Source: Flammeovirga yaeyamensis
GTDB lineage: Bacteria > Bacteroidota > Bacteroidia > Cytophagales > Flammeovirgaceae
Direction of reading: 5' to 3'
Length of the DNA stretch: 64,000 nucleotides
Assembly: GCF_018736045.1 (NCBI RefSeq)
Contig: NZ_CP076132.1
Location: forward strand, 1,845,501-1,909,500
A model generated the notes under the pieces. It was not told where the DNA came from, made no database searches, and saw only the letters and a list, made by a program, of their open reading frames with translations. Shown here one piece after another: positions 24,033-33,370 of this stretch. Made by a program: the position numbers and the translations under genes. Within the stretch, counting starts at the first letter, position 1; every line of letters begins with the position of its first letter.

Positions 24033-26477
24033 TTAAGCCAAAAGACCTTTACCTTTTTGAGGATCTTTTGAATAGCTGAGCGAACTTTTTAACATGCTAT
24101 TACCTCTATCTGAAACACGTTTATCGGCTCCACCTTCTTGTCTGACAATTTCTTGCAATACCTCTCTCTCATCTATCATAGAAATCTGATGTAACTGATG
24201 CCAACCTTTTTGTTTACAAAGGCTACTAATAGCATTGTTAAACATTTCTCCAGTTTTCACAATCCATTTATTTACAGTCATATCAATTGCAAAACCAAGT
24301 CCCATTGGCGAATTAATAATATCTGTAATTGGAATATTACTTTGATTGAACTGTCCTGTATTGATACTCAGTTTGATACCTAATGCTGGAGTTGCATAAG
24401 CTTTTACAGCTTGTATAATTTGTGCTTTTATCAATTTTGGATGGAAAGCAGCTCTGATAAACGGACCATACATTTGATGATGATTTCTCAATTCTTTTTC
24501 GGCATCTATCCCTTTTAAAGTACCTTTCCCTGGGAAGTTAATAATCAATTCTCCTTGATGAATATCGTTATTTCTGGTAGTGTATTCCACATCAATTCCA
24601 GCATTTTGGAAGATACTTCCAAACAGAGCGGGTTCAGTAACCTTCATTCTTGCAATTAATGGAGCAAGTCCTCTGCCTCCTCCAGCAAATTGAATAAATC
24701 CGTAAGAAAAGAAAGCTTTGTCATAACTATTGATGGCATCAAAGTTTCCTTCATGACTAGAGACCACTTTCATCGCCTCAGCTAAAATAGGGGATAACCC
24801 AGCTTCTTTAAAAACGGATAAAGGAACCTCATTAGGAAGGGATTTTCCTAAATATCCAACCCCATTATAAAATTGATTATACCCACTGTAGACAAAATTA
24901 TTAAACTCTGCAGTTTGTGTTTGTCCAGTTATCGGGTGCGGGAATGATAAAGTATATTGAGTGTATTCTTTTAAGAACTTAAAGGTAACATCGTTAGGAA
25001 CGATTTCTCCATACGTATATTTATCCGTACCTAACATTTCAGTTCTAGCAGGCGAACCTACCCACCAATTCAAGCGATAGCGATCTTGCAGTTTACGAAT
25101 TGCCGCCATAGTCTTAGGCACTCTTTGACCTGATATGTTATTGGTACTGCCACCTATATTTCTTGGGCTTTCATTGTGTTGTTCATGTAAAATACCCAAT
25201 TGAACAAGTCTTTTTTGCACATTGTCAAGATCTGTTGGGTGTATAGAATAATTTGTGCCAATTCTGCTATAAAGTCCTTTTGAAAACAGTTGTTGCCCAT
25301 CAATTTTTGATAACTGATAGATACTATTTCCTTGTGCTTGTTTCACAGAATTATTTTGTGGTGAAGAATTATTTTTTGATGTTGGTATAAATAACTTCTG
25401 TCCAACATAAATCCTACCTTTTGGAATATGATTGGCCGCCACTAATTCTTGTGGTGTGATATTATATTTCTTTGCAATCTTAGATAGAAAATCACCCGAT
25501 TGTACGGTGTACACATTTACTTCCTCTTTAGTAGTAGGTGTTACTTTTGGTTTTACATTTAATTGAGGACTAGGAATAGTGAGTACCTGTCCAACATAAA
25601 TAGTAGCACCAATTGACATATTATTAGCTGACAAAATCTCTGCTGGAGATAAATCATATTTTCGTCCAATAGCATACAAAGACTCACCACTTGATACAGT
25701 ATGTGACTTTTGAGAAGAGGAAGGTTGCTTTTTAGGAGGAGGAATCACCTCCGCTTTACCATTGTTTTTTACCTTGAGTTGTTGCCCAACATAAATAGGC
25801 TGACTAGAATCAAACCCATTTAATTCTAATATTTTTTGAGGACTGATACCAAACTTTTGGGATATCTGATATAAAGTATCACCTTGCAAAACAGTATATA
25901 CTTCTGCAGGTGCCTTCTTTTTTACAACGGTTTCCTTCTCTTCAGTAACGAGTTTCTCAGCACTATTACTATCTGATGTAGGAATAAATAAGATCTGACC
26001 AATATAGATTGGACTATTTGGCTGCATCTGATTTTTTTCTAACAGTTGTTGAGGAGTAACATTATATTTTCTTGATATACTGTAGAGTGAATCTCCTTTT
26101 AAAACGATATGCTTTTGAATATTTGACGAAGTGGATGAAACAATATTTTCTTCTTCATCACTTTCTAATTCTGGTATGTAAAGTTCTTGACCAATGTAAA
26201 TTCCATTATTCGGATCTAAATCATTTTCTTCAATAATATCCGCAGGTCCAACATTGTATTTTTTTGCGATGGAATATAAAGAGTCACCCTGTGCTACAAT
26301 ATGGATGATATCCTCATTTGAACTATTCTCAATAGTATTATTGACAATAATATTTTGACCAATTTGTAGAGTTGGAGGTGTACTCCAATTATTAAGACTT
26401 AATAATTGATTTGTAGATAAATTGTGTGCTCTTGCGATACTATATAACGTATCGCCGGGTTGGACAGCATAACTCAT
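24033..26477 (-). CDS. Six-LysM protein with putative muramidase-like domain, no signal peptide
   Basis: The 814-residue protein begins directly with a LysM repeat (YAVQPGDTLYSIA) and has six LysM domains (about 3-47, 57-102, 112-157, 193-237, 258-302, 327-369) joined by Ser/Pro/Gln-rich linkers. The C-terminal 430 residues hold a peptidoglycan-binding-like stretch (DLDNVQKRLVQLGIL, about 415-470) and a lysozyme-like domain around VSSHEGNFDAINSYDKAFFSYGFIQF, where the Glu and Asp are candidate catalytic residues. No signal peptide or membrane segment is visible, so export would need a phage-type, contractile or cell-lysis route. The exact hydrolase family is not certain. Terminator at 23979-24013. 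Confidence 0.85.
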   Translation of the reverse strand: MSYAVQPGDTLYSIARAHNLSTNQLLSLNNWSTPPTLQIGQNIIVNNTIENSSNEDIIHIVAQGDSLYSIAKKYNVGPADIIEENDLDPNNGIYIGQELYIPELESDEEENIVSSTSSNIQKHIVLKGDSLYSISRKYNVTPQQLLEKNQMQPNSPIYIGQILFIPTSDSNSAEKLVTEEKETVVKKKAPAEVYTVLQGDTLYQISQKFGISPQKILELNGFDSSQPIYVGQQLKVKNNGKAEVIPPPKKQPSSSQKSHTVSSGESLYAIGRKYDLSPAEILSANNMSIGATIYVGQVLTIPSPQLNVKPKVTPTTKEEVNVYTVQSGDFLSKIAKKYNITPQELVAANHIPKGRIYVGQKLFIPTSKNNSSPQNNSVKQAQGNSIYQLSKIDGQQLFSKGLYSRIGTNYSIHPTDLDNVQKRLVQLGILHEQHNESPRNIGGSTNNISGQRVPKTMAAIRKLQDRYRLNWWVGSPARTEMLGTDKYTYGEIVPNDVTFKFLKEYTQYTLSFPHPITGQTQTAEFNNFVYSGYNQFYNGVGYLGKSLPNEVPLSVFKEAGLSPILAEAMKVVSSHEGNFDAINSYDKAFFSYGFIQFAGGGRGLAPLIARMKVTEPALFGSIFQNAGIDVEYTTRNNDIHQGELIINFPGKGTLKGIDAEKELRNHHQMYGPFIRAAFHPKLIKAQIIQAVKAYATPALGIKLSINTGQFNQSNIPITDIINSPMGLGFAIDMTVNKWIVKTGEMFNNAISSLCKQKGWHQLHQISMIDEREVLQEIVRQEGGADKRVSDRGNSMLKSSLSYSKDPQKGKGLLA

Positions 26478-26532
26478 TTTTGGATAATTTAAACGATGTG
26501 CAAATCACTTTGTAGTACAATTTAAAAAAATA

Positions 26533-26560
26533 AAACCTATCCTCCATAGAGAATAGGTTT
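26533..26560 (-). terminator. Possible terminator upstream of the LysM gene
   Basis: An 8-bp stem (AAACCTAT / ATAGGTTT) with a 12-base loop is followed on the minus strand by a T-rich tract, 56 bases before the LysM start. It could end a short upstream transcript or attenuate the LysM transcript. Confidence 0.5.
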
Positions 26561-26581
26561 ATCTTTCTACTGTGTTTTGAT

Positions 26582-26602
26582 TTAGGACATAAATGTCCCT
26601 AA
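26582..26602. repeat. Inverted repeat
   Basis: TTAGGACAT and ATGTCCCTAA form a 9-bp stem with one bulged base and a 2-base centre. No U-run follows. Confidence 0.4.
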
Positions 26603-26701
26603 AATTTAAGGTTTTTAAAGTCCCCAAATAAAATTTATATGGGTTCTTCTACCGTATAAAGCAACAAATAATATTTTTATTGATGATAATGGGGGTAAAG
26701 T

Positions 26702-26725
26702 ACGTGGACACTTTAGTGCCCACGT
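26702..26725. repeat. 11-bp inverted repeat
   Basis: ACGTGGACACT and AGTGCCCACGT are complementary at 10 of 11 positions around a TT centre. It could be a dimeric regulator site or a hairpin. Confidence 0.5.
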
Positions 26726-27164
26726 TTAAGGTAAATATATAATATTATGTTAGTAGATGGGGTAGAAAAAAGGGAGTCACTATATGCCCACTAAACGTGG
26801 TTTAATACTTTTTTTTGCTTTAAAAAATTATTGTTTCTATAGCGACTTAGTTATTAATAGTTAGTTAAAATAAGGTAGGTTTTAGTAGTTAGTAATTGTT
26901 TCGGTTATGGTATTAGTAACGAGAGTTTGAATAAATAGTTACAAATATTTGTAAATAGTTAATTTGAATGAACTAAAGAAGCTATGTTTTAGAGATAATA
27001 TGTTAATAACCACTTGATTTTGGAGAAAACTCATTGATAAAAATTGTACTATTTCTAGAATTACTTATTCATAAAAAGAGAATTGTAACTATTTCAAGTA
27101 TCTATATAAATAATTGAAGTTTGTTGGATATTTTTTGAACAAACTTCTACAACAATTCAAATAC

Positions 27165-27205
27165 AAAAAAAAAGAGAGCGATTATACCGAAATATAAACG
27201 CTCTC
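27165..27205 (-). terminator. Terminator of the PhnA-like gene
   Basis: A 7-bp stem (GAGAGCG / CGCTCTC) is followed on the minus strand by nine T. It lies about 50 bases past the stop of the PhnA-like gene. Confidence 0.82.
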
Positions 27206-27252
27206 ATTGTTTGTATATCTTCGTCAAATTATATGAAGACGATAGAATACTA

Positions 27253-27828
27253 TTATTTTTTTACGAATTTTGTTAAAATAACAATATGTTGTCCATTCAC
27301 ACGACCTTCGATATGTTCTGGGTTGTCGTGTACCAGAGATATATTTCGAACCGCAGTTCCTCTCTTAGCTGTAAAATTCGCTCCTTTAACTACTAAATCT
27401 TTTACTAGAACAACAGAATCACCATTTTCTAAAATTGCTCCATTTGCATCTCTATGGATTACTTTATCTTCATCATCTACACCCTCTCCAGTTGCTTCTG
27501 CCCATTTTAATGTGTCTTCATCAAGGTAAAGCATATCTAGAAGGTCTTGTGGCCATCCTTCAGATTTTAAACGTTGCAACATTCTCCAAGCCAATACCTG
27601 AACTGCAGGATTTTCATTCCACATACTATCATTTAGACATCTCCAATGGTTTGCATCCATTTTAGATTTATCAAGAATTTGTTCTTGACAATGCTGACAT
27701 AAATTAGCATGGTCTTCAATATCTTTAGAAGATTTTGGTTCTACTAAAAAAGGGGAAACATTTTCTTCTGAAGCACATAATTCACATACTCCGTTACTTC
27801 TTTTCTGTAAATCTCTTTCTAAACTCAT
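27253..27828 (-). CDS. PhnA-like zinc-ribbon protein
   Basis: I use the ATG with complement at 27826-27828 (191 residues), since the 20 upstream residues of the open frame do not look native. The N-terminal MSLERDLQKRSNGVCELCAS segment and a second CQHCQ pair form a zinc ribbon. The C-terminal part (about 125-191, DANGAILENGDSVVLVKDL) is the conserved PhnA domain. PhnA proteins are widespread in phosphonate loci by name but have no proven phosphonate role. A zinc-dependent nucleic-acid or protein binding function is likely. It stands alone. Confidence 0.9.
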   Translation of the reverse strand: MSLERDLQKRSNGVCELCASEENVSPFLVEPKSSKDIEDHANLCQHCQEQILDKSKMDANHWRCLNDSMWNENPAVQVLAWRMLQRLKSEGWPQDLLDMLYLDEDTLKWAEATGEGVDDEDKVIHRDANGAILENGDSVVLVKDLVVKGANFTAKRGTAVRNISLVHDNPEHIEGRVNGQHIVILTKFVKK

Positions 27829-28011
27829 TGGTATAATTGATAATGTGGAAATATTAATGACAGTCGAAACTTTAAAATTCAATATCATTGTTGAACTTAA
27901 GTTATCAGCTCACTTAAAAAGAGAAAATCATTTCATTATTTAAGTGATACATAACAAAAATGCAGAATTTTATATCAAATTGTACTTTTTGTAAACGATT
28001 ATTTAGATGGA

Positions 28012-29130
28012 TTATTCGTTTATAAAAGGATCTGAGAAAGCTGGGTTGGTTAAGAAATCCTCATCAGTAAGCATATTTAAAAATGTGAGGATAGCTTTTT
28101 TCTCTTTTTCTGTTAAATGCAATTTTACGGGATCACCAGGAAAAATAGGTTCATTGCTCCCTTCTCTAATTAGGGCATCTAAAGTTTTACTATCCTTTAC
28201 ATGTTCATTATAATGCTCTAAAACTTCTTCGAGTGTATTGAATCTGCCATCATGCATATACGGTGCAGTAACAGCTATATTTCTTAAACTCGGTGCCTTA
28301 AATTTTCCTTTATCAAACTCAGACCCTGTTACATCAGAAAGGCCTACTTTTAAATTATCATCGTCATCCAAACCATTATTATGGAACCCTCTAAACCCTT
28401 TAAAGTCACCTGAGGTTAGAATATTTAAATGACAGTCACCACAATTTCCACCTCTTAGGTTTATACTTGGTTCTGGATGAGTAAAGAACAATTGAATACC
28501 TAATAACTCTTCTTCGGTAGGAATGTAACTTCCTTTTAAGTACTGATCGTATTTAGAATTACTTGAAATTAAAGTACGTTCGAATTGAGCAATTGCTTTG
28601 CCAATATTTTCTTCAGTAATAACTCCGCTGCCAAAAGCTTTCTCAAAAAGCGGAGGATATTTAGGGTCTGATTGTAAACGCTCAACTACTTCATCCAAAG
28701 TCATGTCCATCTCTAGCACATTTTCGATGGGGCCTAAAGCTTGATCTTCCAAGCTACCAGATCTCCCATCCCAGAAAAACTTTCCTTGCCACATCGCATT
28801 CACAATAGCCATACTACTAAATTCGCCTACACGACCATGAATACCTTCGGCTAAAGCTTTTCCATCTGTAAATGATAAGGATTGTTGATGACATGTTCCA
28901 CAAGAAGTAGAATTATCTCTGGAAAGTTGTGTATCGTAAAATAGCATTCGACCCAATTCCACGCCTTTTGTAGTGGTTGGGTTGTTTTCTGGTAATACAA
29001 AATTTCTTCCAAAATGTGAAGGCAACTCTAGGGGATAAGGTTGATTACTTTCATCATCAATAGTTGGATTTTCACAGCATGAAAAAAGAATTGATAAGAA
29101 TAAGGGTACTATGTAAAAATTAAGTTTCAT
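28012..29130 (-). CDS. Di-heme cytochrome c peroxidase (MauG/CcpA family) lipoprotein
   Basis: The 372 residues start with a lipoprotein signal (FSCC, lipid Cys at 18 or 19). They contain two c-heme sites, Cys77-His81 (CGTCH) and Cys230-His234 (CGDCH), in the normal order of peroxidase/MauG proteins, and end in the PYMHDGRFNTLEEVLEHYN motif. The enzyme would reduce hydrogen peroxide in the periplasm using electrons from cytochromes. The structured element at 29316-29405 lies in its upstream region on the sense strand, about 185 bases before its start. Confidence 0.95.
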   Translation of the reverse strand: MKLNFYIVPLFLSILFSCCENPTIDDESNQPYPLELPSHFGRNFVLPENNPTTTKGVELGRMLFYDTQLSRDNSTSCGTCHQQSLSFTDGKALAEGIHGRVGEFSSMAIVNAMWQGKFFWDGRSGSLEDQALGPIENVLEMDMTLDEVVERLQSDPKYPPLFEKAFGSGVITEENIGKAIAQFERTLISSNSKYDQYLKGSYIPTEEELLGIQLFFTHPEPSINLRGGNCGDCHLNILTSGDFKGFRGFHNNGLDDDDNLKVGLSDVTGSEFDKGKFKAPSLRNIAVTAPYMHDGRFNTLEEVLEHYNEHVKDSKTLDALIREGSNEPIFPGDPVKLHLTEKEKKAILTFLNMLTDEDFLTNPAFSDPFINE

Positions 29131-29453
29131 GTTATTTAGAATACTTTAAGTTAGGTAATCAGTGTTGAAATAAAAAGGAGACTTAAAGTTTATTATTTTT
29201 TTGTGAGGGAGTAGTGTCTTAAATCATCAACTTTAAAAAAAATGAAATGTTTTTGTTAATCAAGTTTAATGATTTGGAATTAAAGAATTATCATTTTAAT
29301 CTTGCACAATAATCATCAAGAACCTTTAGGTACCAACCGAGCAAAGTAGCCACGGTGGTAAAAATGATGTGGTCGATTTCTAGACAAAAAAACTAAATCA
29401 CCTCCCTTATTTCTTGATGTTCGTTGAATTTTATAACACTATAATTTAAAATT
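29131..29453. other. Intergenic region with a compact structured element
   Basis: The 323-base divergent region between the peroxidase gene and the 70-residue gene. The outer parts are plain AT-rich DNA. The section 29316-29405 is more GC-rich and is described separately. Confidence 0.6.
29316..29405. ncRNA. Unexplained structured element with SD/anti-SD-like 9-mer
   Basis: On the plus strand ACCAACCG (29332-29339) pairs with CGGTGGT (29353-29359). A second interrupted stem joins 29371-29383 to 29393-29402 around an A-rich loop. It is followed by ATCACCTCC (29397-29405), identical to the 16S rRNA anti-Shine-Dalgarno tail. On the minus strand this reads as a perfect 9-base Shine-Dalgarno sequence. 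A 23-codon open frame follows it, TTG 29387 to TGA 29316, giving a His/Tyr/Phe-rich peptide. Most genes in this window have poor Shine-Dalgarno sites, so such a match stands out. It could be a leader peptide of the peroxidase gene, a structured leader, or a small RNA. The class is unknown. Confidence 0.3.
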
Positions 29454-29666
29454 ATGGCAAGTAAAGAACCGTTTCAATTAACATTAAAAGAGTGCTATCA
29501 AGTACTAAGCAATCAATTTGTATCGACTTCAGAAGAAGTAAAATACAGAAACCTAACTATGTTACAAGCCGAAAAATTGATGGGGTTAAGAGGTCGATCT
29601 GATCATTCTTTACCAAAACTTTATGGAAACTCATTATTAGAAAGAATTAAATCAGAATTAGAGTAA
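29454..29666 (+). CDS. Small hypothetical protein (70 aa)
   Basis: This is a charged, mostly helical 70-residue protein without a signal peptide or Cys. Its codon use looks coding (MASKEPFQLTLKECYQVLS and a closing LLERIKSELE helix). I do not recognise a family. It is convergent with, and overlaps by 9 bases, the GAF-PAS gene. It is preceded by the structured element described above, which could act on it in the plus direction. Confidence 0.55.
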   Translation: MASKEPFQLTLKECYQVLSNQFVSTSEEVKYRNLTMLQAEKLMGLRGRSDHSLPKLYGNSLLERIKSELE

Positions 29667-30554
29667 TTTTATTTTAGCTTTCTTGGTATATCTTTCTGAG
29701 ACATCTTGAGCAATGATCTGAATTTGATTTTGCTTCCTAAGATTGATGACACGCATATTTAGGTATAGAATCTTATTGTTTTTTATCATTCGAACAATAG
29801 CACTTTCTGTAAAGCCAGAGCGTTGTGCATCTTCCATTAATTTGAAAAACAAATGATGGTCTTGATGCATAATCATTTGAAGGATTTGATTCTTCTTACA
29901 ACCAAAACATTCATTCCACATAATGTTAGAGAGTACAATTGTACCATTTTCATCTATGGTAGACATGATATCGTAAATGGTTTTATCGCAAAAAAATCTT
30001 GATGGAGGGGTTAGGTCAAAAGCTTTCATCATATCTACTTTTTCCATCTGTTGAAGCATAACATGATAGATCGCTGTAGAACATAAATTGATAGATCGTA
30101 ATAGGTTTTTTGAATATCCTTCTCTCTTATCACATAAACCAATTAATCCAATTTGTTGGTTTTGATGAAATATAGGGATTAATAAAAATGAGAACCAGCT
30201 TGCTTGTGTTCTGTACTTATCTTCATCATAACTAAAAAAGGGGAGTTGTTTACCATGAGCCAATTTCAAATACTTTACTGCTATTGAGGAAGTATTTAAA
30301 GGGCCATTGCCAAGTATCGGTATATTATTTTGAAAAGAGGTACATTCTATCAAGTTGGAGTAATTGAGTTTTTCCAAGTCTTGATCAATCAAACCTATAA
30401 ATCCATAAGTTGAACTTGTAATTTTACATAGTTCATGTATAGTTTGATGAAGAATTTCTAATTCACCTTTTATGTTATTTTTTAATTGATCGATAATGCA
30501 CTCTCTTAAACCATATAAATGGTCTTTTATAGTAGTAGTCGTATTGAGGGTCAT
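29658..30554 (-). CDS. GAF-PAS sensory protein without output domain
   Basis: The 298 residues contain a GAF-like domain (about 25-175, LHQTIHELCKITSSTYGFIGLID) and a PAS-like domain (about 190-298) ending IIAQDVSERYTKKAK. There is no kinase, cyclase or DNA-binding domain after it, so it is either a stand-alone sensor or a shortened signalling protein. The C-terminus ends right after the position where a kinase would normally begin. The gene overlaps a convergent small gene by 9 bases. Confidence 0.72.
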   Translation of the reverse strand: MTLNTTTTIKDHLYGLRECIIDQLKNNIKGELEILHQTIHELCKITSSTYGFIGLIDQDLEKLNYSNLIECTSFQNNIPILGNGPLNTSSIAVKYLKLAHGKQLPFFSYDEDKYRTQASWFSFLLIPIFHQNQQIGLIGLCDKREGYSKNLLRSINLCSTAIYHVMLQQMEKVDMMKAFDLTPPSRFFCDKTIYDIMSTIDENGTIVLSNIMWNECFGCKKNQILQMIMHQDHHLFFKLMEDAQRSGFTESAIVRMIKNNKILYLNMRVINLRKQNQIQIIAQDVSERYTKKAKIKLL

Positions 30555-30859
30555 GTGAAGTGTAATTACAAATAAAAAAGATATCAGGTTTAACGGGAAA
30601 GTATCAGAACAACACTCAATATATCTCTTTAAGTTTCTTGTCTCCTAATTCGTGATGTGAGTTATCGATTAAAAACTACGTACCATTTGATCTATCTTTT
30701 GATATGTGGTTTATATAAACAAGTAGTGAATGGTATTGATCCAATTTTATACTTGACTTATAGTAATAAAAAAACGACAATCTGATGCATTTATCAAATT
30801 GTCGTTGTGGAATGTATATTTTAATTACAACAAATAATTGATGTAAGTTTATATTAAAC
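30555..30859. other. Gene-free spacer after ftsW
   Basis: Apart from the ftsW terminator at 30766-30806 I see no feature in this 305-base AT-rich spacer. In particular, no remnant of murG is recognisable. Confidence 0.6.
30766..30806 (-). terminator. Terminator after ftsW
   Basis: AACGACAAT pairs with ATTGTCGTT with an inner TGAT/ATCA stem, and the minus strand continues with seven T. It closes the division-cluster transcript 54 bases after ftsW. Confidence 0.88.
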
Positions 30860-32053
30860 TTAATTCATTCTAACGTTTTTAGGACGATTAATACCATCAT
30901 ATCCTTTACGCTTTTTGGATCTCTCAGTTCTTTTTAATCTGATTTCTTCAGAATCTTCTTGTGTAGATTTACTCACACTTAGAATAATACCTATGGTCAT
31001 ACCTGTAAACAATAAAGAGGTACCACCCATACTTACTAATGGTAAAGGTAAACCAGTTAATGGAAGCAATCCTGTGACCACGCCCATATGTACAAATGCC
31101 TGGAGTATTAAACTAAAGGTAAGACCAGCTGCCAATAAACCACCAAAAGCTTTTTGACTAGTAGCGACAATTGCCATTCCCCGGTAAAGTAGGGTAATGT
31201 AAAGTCCTATAATTACTAAAGCCCCAATTAAACCATATTCTTCTACCACAATGGCAAAAACAAAATCAGAATAAGAGTGAGGTAGGAAGTTTCTTTGAGT
31301 ACTTTCTCCAATTCCTTTACCTGAAATTCCACCAGTTGAAATTGCGATATAAGATTGTTCCGCTTGATAAGGGATTTCAGTTTCACTCATAAAAGAAGAT
31401 AAACGAGAAACTGCGGTACCACCTCTTTGACCAAATTGGTAAACAAACAAGGCCGCAAGGCAACCAATCGCTATCAACATAAATAAGTATTTAACGGGAA
31501 CACGCCCGATAAATAACTGAAGCATAATAGTGAGGAATAACAAAGAGGCTGTAGAGATATCAGAAACACCTATTAATCCACAAATTATACCTGTCCATAC
31601 TAATAGAGGGACAATTGCTTTATTAAATTCTCCAATATCTCTTTGTCTTTTCCAAAGCATGGAAGCCATATTGGCGATTAGTGCAAGCCTTGCTAAATCA
31701 GAAGGCTGAAAAGTAAAATTGATAAAAGGGATTTCGATCCAACGAGAAGCACTGTTTATTTCCGATCCAAAGAACCAAGTAAATAACAGTAATGGGATTG
31801 ATAGTAAAAGTGCATATCTTGATAATCTAGAATAGTAGATATAATCTATTTTATGACAAACGTAAGCACCAATGATACCAACAATGACAAGGGTAGAATG
31901 ACGTAATAAGTAATGCTCATTATCACCACCTGCTTGCATATAGGCTAAAGACCCGGTAGCACTGTAAACAATCAATATCGAAAACATCGATAATGTGATC
32001 ATTACACCCCATATGATACGGTCTCCCTCTAATCTATTTAATAGCTTTTCCAT
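30860..32053 (-). CDS. ftsW: Lipid II polymerase FtsW (SEDS family)
   Basis: FtsW is the septal peptidoglycan glycosyltransferase that works with FtsI. The 397 residues have about ten membrane helices and the SEDS-family motifs, including the RWIEIPFINFTFQPSDLARLA region and PLTGLPLPLVSMGGTSLL near the C-terminus, then a basic cytoplasmic tail. It is the last gene of the cluster, 7 bases after murD, and is followed by a terminator and not by murG. Confidence 0.96.
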   Translation of the reverse strand: MEKLLNRLEGDRIIWGVMITLSMFSILIVYSATGSLAYMQAGGDNEHYLLRHSTLVIVGIIGAYVCHKIDYIYYSRLSRYALLLSIPLLLFTWFFGSEINSASRWIEIPFINFTFQPSDLARLALIANMASMLWKRQRDIGEFNKAIVPLLVWTGIICGLIGVSDISTASLLFLTIMLQLFIGRVPVKYLFMLIAIGCLAALFVYQFGQRGGTAVSRLSSFMSETEIPYQAEQSYIAISTGGISGKGIGESTQRNFLPHSYSDFVFAIVVEEYGLIGALVIIGLYITLLYRGMAIVATSQKAFGGLLAAGLTFSLILQAFVHMGVVTGLLPLTGLPLPLVSMGGTSLLFTGMTIGIILSVSKSTQEDSEEIRLKRTERSKKRKGYDGINRPKNVRMN

Positions 32054-32060
32054 GCATTAT

Positions 32061-33365
32061 TTATAATTTCTGAACGGCCTCAATAAAATGATCCCCTCTA
32101 TCCATGTAATTCTTAAATAGGTCGAAACTTGCACAAGCAGGAGATAATAAAACTACTTCTCCAGTATCTGCAGCATTTGTTGCTAGCGATATTGCTTCTT
32201 CCATACTTTGGGTTTCAATCATTACTTTTTGATCTCCAAAAGCAGCCAATAATTTACTATTATCAGTTCCTAAACATATAATAGATTTCACTCTTCTTTC
32301 GACTGCATCGTGTAACATACTGTAATCATTGCCTTTATCAGTACCACCTGCAATCCAAACAATAGGCGTATCAAAAGATTGTAACGCAAAGAATGCGGCT
32401 TCTACATTTGTAGCCTTGGAATCATTGATATATTTAATATGATTGACTTCTTTGACAAATTGCAATCGGTGAGGTTCTCCAACAAAAGATGGTAATGCAG
32501 CTTGAATATCTTCAGGAGATACTCCAGCAGATAGTGCAGCTAGAATTGCAGCACTCATGTTCCATTCGTTATGTGGCCCCTTTAGAGGTAAATGATTAAA
32601 GGAATAACTATCTCCTTTAAATGGAATAGTTAATTTTCCTTGTTCAAAGAATGTGTGATCAAAACCGATAGCCCAAGGTTTTATATTTCTCTTACTTAGA
32701 TGTTTTTTGATATTCTGATCGTCTTCACTGTAGATAAAACTACCTTTCATCGACATGTTTTCAATAATTCTGAATTTAGAATCAGCATATTGATTGATAT
32801 CAAAATTATAACGATCTAAATGATCGGGAGTAATGTTAAGAATTAAAGAAATATCGGGAGCGAAAGTTTCGATATCATCCAATTGGAAACTACTAATTTC
32901 TAATACATACCAATCATAGTCGTTCTCTAGAACTTCTTTGGCGAAACTAATTCCAATATTTCCAGCTAAACCAACATTAAAACCACTTTCGTTTAATAAA
33001 TGATAGATAAGTTTTGTGGTAGTTGTTTTTCCATTTGTACCTGTAATTGCAATAATCTTGGCATCTGTATATTGATAGGCAAACTCAATTTCAGAATAGA
33101 TTTTTGCATTATTCGCCTTCAACTCTTTTATGATAGGAACAGTATCAGGAATGCCTGGGGATTTTACCACAATTTTAGGATTCCTTGGTGCTTTATCATG
33201 AGACCCTTCTTCGAATGGAATTGAATGAGTTTTAAGTGTTTTTTTTTGTTCTTCAGAAATTTTTCCAAAATCAGAAACAAAAACATCAAAACCTTTTGAT
33301 AATGCGAGTAGTGCAGCTCCAATTCCGCTTTCACCGGCACCAAGTACCAACAACTTATCTTTCAT
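32061..33365 (-). CDS. murD: UDP-N-acetylmuramoylalanine--D-glutamate ligase
   Basis: MurD adds D-Glu to UDP-MurNAc-L-Ala. I start at the ATG with complement at 33363-33365 (434 residues). This leaves 5 bases to the mraY stop, whereas the longer open frame would overlap mraY. Seen: the LVLGAGESGIGAA dinucleotide fold, the ATP P-loop ITGTNGKTTT, and the HRLQFV and NDSKATN motifs of Mur ligases. Confidence 0.96.
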   Translation of the reverse strand: MKDKLLVLGAGESGIGAALLALSKGFDVFVSDFGKISEEQKKTLKTHSIPFEEGSHDKAPRNPKIVVKSPGIPDTVPIIKELKANNAKIYSEIEFAYQYTDAKIIAITGTNGKTTTTKLIYHLLNESGFNVGLAGNIGISFAKEVLENDYDWYVLEISSFQLDDIETFAPDISLILNITPDHLDRYNFDINQYADSKFRIIENMSMKGSFIYSEDDQNIKKHLSKRNIKPWAIGFDHTFFEQGKLTIPFKGDSYSFNHLPLKGPHNEWNMSAAILAALSAGVSPEDIQAALPSFVGEPHRLQFVKEVNHIKYINDSKATNVEAAFFALQSFDTPIVWIAGGTDKGNDYSMLHDAVERRVKSIICLGTDNSKLLAAFGDQKVMIETQSMEEAISLATNAADTGEVVLLSPACASFDLFKNYMDRGDHFIEAVQKL

Positions 33366-33370
33366 TAAAA

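Larger units (their letters stand above)
26478..27252. other. 0.7-kb gene-free stretch with several hairpins
   Basis: No open frame with a credible start is present on either strand. The region is very AT-rich and contains four inverted repeats (26533-26560, 26582-26602, 26702-26725, and the terminator at 27165-27205). The motif GCCCAC...CGTGG occurs in the hairpin at 26702 and, in rearranged order, at 26786-26800. Most of the rest has no visible structure. A small RNA here is possible but unproven. Confidence 0.6.

Noticed and set aside
25350..26477. Repeated DNA units in the LysM gene
   Set aside because: They are caused by six LysM protein domains.
29397..29405. Idea that the ATCACCTCC match is a remnant of a 16S rRNA gene
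   Set aside because: Only the 9-base tail and a weak GTAGCC similarity agree with 16S rRNA. The rest does not align.
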